Source of the DNA: Goleter apudmare HA4340-LM2
GTDB lineage: Bacteria > Cyanobacteriota > Cyanobacteriia > Cyanobacteriales > Nostocaceae
DNA length: 64,000 nucleotides
NCBI GenBank assembly: GCA_019359495.1
Contig: JAHHHF010000099.1
Location: 1-64,000, forward strand
Direction of reading: 5' to 3'
Position 1 is the first letter of the stretch. Each line of letters starts with the position of its first letter. Below the pieces are notes generated by a model, which saw only the letters and a list, made by a program, of their open reading frames with translations, was not told the origin of the DNA and did not search any database. Both the position numbers and the translations under genes were made by a program. Shown piece by piece: positions 61,207 to 64,000 of this stretch.

Positions 61207-62958
61207 ATGGCAAAATCTCGACGACTTGCTAAACTCGGTGCTTATCTGCGTCCCCATTGGCGGGAGACGACATTCGGTATTATTGCTTTGTTGGTTGTGA
61301 ATGGTTTAGGTGTTTATATACCCTGGGTGATTCGCGCTTGTGTTGACGAACTCTCAACTACCTTTAGCTGGCAGCAATTAATAAATTATGTAGTGATCAT
61401 TGTCCTGTTCAGTTCAGCAATGTTATTAATCCGTATGGCCTCACGCATGTGGCTATTTGGTGTGGGGCGGGAGGTAGAATTTGACCTCAAACAACGGATT
61501 TTTGAGCACCTACTCAAACTAGAGCCTGCTTACTTTGCCACTAATACGGCTGGTGATTTGATTAGTAGGGCTACCAGTGATGTAGATAATATCAGGCGGT
61601 TGTTGGGTTTTGTCGTACTGAGTTTGGCAAACACTTTATTTGCTTATGCTCTAACACTGCCAGCGATGCTGGTAATTAGTGTGGATCTGACATTAGCTTC
61701 TTTGGCAGTATATCCCTTCATGTTCTTGTTGGTGCATCTATTTAGCGATCGCCTACGCCAACAACAAACAGCAGTACAAGAGAATCTCTCTGACATCAGT
61801 GAACTCATCCAAGAGGATATCAGTGGGATAGCCTTGATTAAAATCTACGCCCAAGAAGAAAATGAGCGGCGAGCCTTTGCTCAAAAAAATCAGCAGTTGT
61901 TGACGGCTAACTTAGAACTTGCAAAAATTCGCAATACAATATTTCCATTAATTGGTGGACTAGCTAGTGTGAGTTCCCTAATAATTATTTGGCTGGGGGC
62001 GACGCGGATTTTAGCGGAAACTCTGGCTATTGGTGACTTTCTGGCGTTACTGATTTATGTAGAACGGCTGATTTTCCCCACAGCTGTGTTAGGATTCACC
62101 ATCACCGCTTACCAACGAGGTGAAGTTAGCGTTGACCGTCTAGAGTCTATTCTCTCAGCGACACCAAAGATTGATGATGGTGCTGATGTTATACATCTTG
62201 CGGCGTCTGGAGTGAAAGGGAAACTCACAGCTAAAAATTTCAGCTACACTTATCCAGGTTACCCACGCCAAGCGATCGCCAACGTTAACTTTACCATTAA
62301 TCCTGGGGAAACAGTGGCCATTGTGGGGGCAATTGGTTCTGGGAAATCCACCCTAGCAAACGCCTTACCCCGCTTACTAGATATTGCACCAGGGCAGTTG
62401 TTTTTAGATGATTTGGATATTACCAAAATAGCATTGGCAGATTTACGGGGTGCGATCGCTTATGTCCCACAAGATAGCTTTTTGTTCAGCACCACGATTA
62501 AAAATAATATCCGTTACGGCGACCCAGTTAGTGAACAACAGGATATTGAAGCGGTAGCCCATCTCGCCCAAATCCATCCAGAAATTATCAACTTTCCAGC
62601 CCAATATGAGACTATAGTCGGAGAACGTGGTATCACTCTTTCTGGTGGACAGCGTCAACGTACCGCCCTATCAAGAGCAATGTTAATCGATGCCCCAGTG
62701 TTAATTTTGGATGATGCCCTCTCCAGTGTCGATAATCAAACAGCAACAAAAATCCTCAAAAATATTTCCGGTGATACGGAGCGTAAAACTGTAATTTTTA
62801 TCACCCATCAATTATCTGCGGCTGCTACTGCTGACAGGATTTTTGTCATGGATAAAGGTGAAATCGTCCAAATAGGTACTCATTTTGAACTTGTGCAGCA
62901 GAATGGGCTTTACAGAAATTTATGGAGCCAGCATCAGGTAGAGGAATTACTGCGCTAA
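61207..62958 (+). CDS. ABC exporter, fused membrane and ATPase domains, with altered Walker B
   Basis: 583 residues. Six membrane helices (about 20-310) are followed by an ATPase with Walker A GAIGSGKST (near 373), Q-loop VPQDSFLFS, signature LSGGQRQRTALSRAML (near 477), Walker B LILDDALSSVD and H-loop ITHQLSA. The catalytic Glu after Walker B is Asp (DD instead of DE). This is typical of one half of heterodimeric exporters (MdlA/BmrC/YheI type), in which the other half supplies the active site. No partner gene lies next to it here. Substrate unknown. The ATG is preceded by a long A+T run rather than a classical site. Confidence 0.87.
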   Translation: MAKSRRLAKLGAYLRPHWRETTFGIIALLVVNGLGVYIPWVIRACVDELSTTFSWQQLINYVVIIVLFSSAMLLIRMASRMWLFGVGREVEFDLKQRIFEHLLKLEPAYFATNTAGDLISRATSDVDNIRRLLGFVVLSLANTLFAYALTLPAMLVISVDLTLASLAVYPFMFLLVHLFSDRLRQQQTAVQENLSDISELIQEDISGIALIKIYAQEENERRAFAQKNQQLLTANLELAKIRNTIFPLIGGLASVSSLIIIWLGATRILAETLAIGDFLALLIYVERLIFPTAVLGFTITAYQRGEVSVDRLESILSATPKIDDGADVIHLAASGVKGKLTAKNFSYTYPGYPRQAIANVNFTINPGETVAIVGAIGSGKSTLANALPRLLDIAPGQLFLDDLDITKIALADLRGAIAYVPQDSFLFSTTIKNNIRYGDPVSEQQDIEAVAHLAQIHPEIINFPAQYETIVGERGITLSGGQRQRTALSRAMLIDAPVLILDDALSSVDNQTATKILKNISGDTERKTVIFITHQLSAAATADRIFVMDKGEIVQIGTHFELVQQNGLYRNLWSQHQVEELLR

Positions 62959-63103
62959 TGCTAGTTTTGTTTGGTTTGTAGTGAGCGCTCAATTGCTCAC
63001 CACAAATCCATAAATTTTGTATATTAAAGTACTAGGAAAAATTCTCTTAATAAGCGTATAATTCTTCAACTACACAAGTGCGACAATTGCAGTCAGTAAA
63101 TCA

Positions 63104-64000
63104 ATGCTGGAGTTTTTGCAAAGCTTTTTTGTTGATGGCATATTTATTCCACATGGACATTGTTACCTGTGGAAACCAAATTTGGTATGGTTGCATATCA
63201 TCTCAGATTCTTTAATTGCTCTAGCTTATTATTCCATACCCATTACTTTGGTTTACTTTGTCCAAAAACGAGAAGATTTGCCCTTTAAATGGATACTCCT
63301 ATTATTTGGAGCTTTCATCGTTTCTTGTGGTACAACCCACATCATGGAAGTGTGGACACTGTGGCATCCAACTTACTGGTTGTCAGGTATTATCAAAGCT
63401 ATTACTGCTGCCATCTCAATTTATACAGCTATTAATTTAGTGCCCATCATTCCCCAGGCATTAGCTTTACCTAGTCCAGCGCAATTAGAACTAACTAACC
63501 AACAACTCAAATCCGAAATTATCGAGCGTAAAATTGCTGAAGCAGCACTTTTAAAAGCTAAGGCAGAGTTAGAAATGAGAGTGGAAGAACGTACTACTGA
63601 ATTAAAGCAAGCAATGACGCAATCTTTGATTACAGCCGCCAAAGCTCAAGAACAAGCTACACAATTAGAAATTACCCTCAAGGAACTTGCAAATACACAA
63701 GCGCAACTGATCCAAACAGAAAAAATGTCTTCTCTAGGTCAATTAGTTGCCGGTGTCGCCCATGAAATCAACAACCCTGTTAACTTTATTTATGGTAATG
63801 CTGTCATTGCTAATGAGTATGTGGAAAATTTACTCAAATTAATTTCACTTTATCAGAGAGATTATCCTCATCCATCAGCAGAAATTGAAAAATATATAGA
63901 TAAAATTGAACTAAATTTTATTAGTAACGACTTACTAAAAATTTTATCTTCCATGAAAATGGGATCTGATCGTATTAGTGAAATAGTATTATCTTTGCGA
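63104..64000 (+). CDS. ethylene-receptor-like sensor histidine kinase, cut by window end
   Basis: 299 codons visible, still open at the edge. The first 125 residues match the ethylene-binding domain of plant ETR1 and cyanobacterial relatives: [20 protein letters not shown] with D35 and Y42, and [17 protein letters not shown] with I72, C75 and H79. Spacing (Asp to Cys 40, Cys to His 4) equals that of ETR1 D25, C65 and H69, so copper and ethylene binding are plausible. A coiled coil (about 128-210) leads to the H-box [14 protein letters not shown] with H220. The kinase ATPase part lies outside the window. Start ATG at 63104, no strong ribosome site. Confidence 0.85.
   Translation, partial: MLEFLQSFFVDGIFIPHGHCYLWKPNLVWLHIISDSLIALAYYSIPITLVYFVQKREDLPFKWILLLFGAFIVSCGTTHIMEVWTLWHPTYWLSGIIKAITAAISIYTAINLVPIIPQALALPSPAQLELTNQQLKSEIIERKIAEAALLKAKAELEMRVEERTTELKQAMTQSLITAAKAQEQATQLEITLKELANTQAQLIQTEKMSSLGQLVAGVAHEINNPVNFIYGNAVIANEYVENLLKLISLYQRDYPHPSAEIEKYIDKIELNFISNDLLKILSSMKMGSDRISEIVLSLR

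Noticed and set aside
1-64000. tRNA, rRNA and known riboswitches
   Set aside because: No cloverleaf-like stretch, rRNA core sequence or named riboswitch motif was recognised; a covariance-model scan (tRNAscan-SE, Infernal) would settle this.

Overview
The window looks like a chromosomal piece of a filamentous, heterocyst-forming cyanobacterium of the Nostoc/Anabaena group. The reasons are the frequent GCGATCGC (HIP1) octamers, the heptanucleotide tandem repeats between genes, several small inverted-repeat elements, and above all a gene block that matches from memory the heterocyst envelope polysaccharide (HEP) island of Anabaena PCC 7120, including hepC and hepA. No database search was possible, so all names rest on motifs and family knowledge.

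Layout. 1-3.8 kb: a beta-hydroxyacid dehydrogenase, a Crp/Fnr-type regulator, an erythromycin-esterase family protein and two small ORFs. 4.1-6.1 kb: a transketolase of the short type. 6.1-8.0 kb (minus): a PatA-like regulator followed by a CheY-like receiver. 8.5-12.4 kb: a three-gene signalling set (von Willebrand A protein, PP2C phosphatase, membrane-anchored kinase-like protein with TPRs) closed by a strong terminator. 12.9-35.8 kb: sixteen co-directional genes for an exported polysaccharide. The first six make or modify a nucleotide sugar; then come a glycosyltransferase, a Wzc-like tyrosine kinase, HepC (sugar transferase-like), HepA (ABC exporter), four more glycosyltransferases, a Wzy-like polymerase and a last glycosyltransferase.

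35.8-39.5 kb is a cluster of stress-type genes (GlsB/YeaQ membrane protein, CsbD, a glycine-rich stress protein fused to ChaB, Dps, a small secreted protein). 40.2-48.0 kb holds an unknown secreted protein, a DUF4336 protein, a small secreted protein and a minus-strand pair of a glycosyltransferase and a very large TPR/O-GlcNAc-transferase-like protein. 48.4-52.6 kb is a 1393-residue surface-type protein with FG-GAP/VCBS repeats. 52.7-64 kb contains a divergent IF-3 paralogue that seems to start at AUU, a tandem-repeat protein, a small lipoprotein, an M28 peptidase, a SafE/UreH-like membrane protein with a secreted partner, galE, a membrane protein, a second ABC exporter, and at the very end the start of an ethylene-receptor-like histidine kinase cut by the window edge.

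How it fits together: the central 23 kb is a polysaccharide assembly line (activated sugar synthesis, lipid-linked oligosaccharide assembly, flipping by HepA, polymerisation by the Wzy-like protein, chain-length control by the Wzc-like kinase). The flanks carry signal transduction and stress genes. Intergenic DNA is rich in small mobile or palindromic elements of at least five families, some of which supply stop codons or interrupt reading frames.
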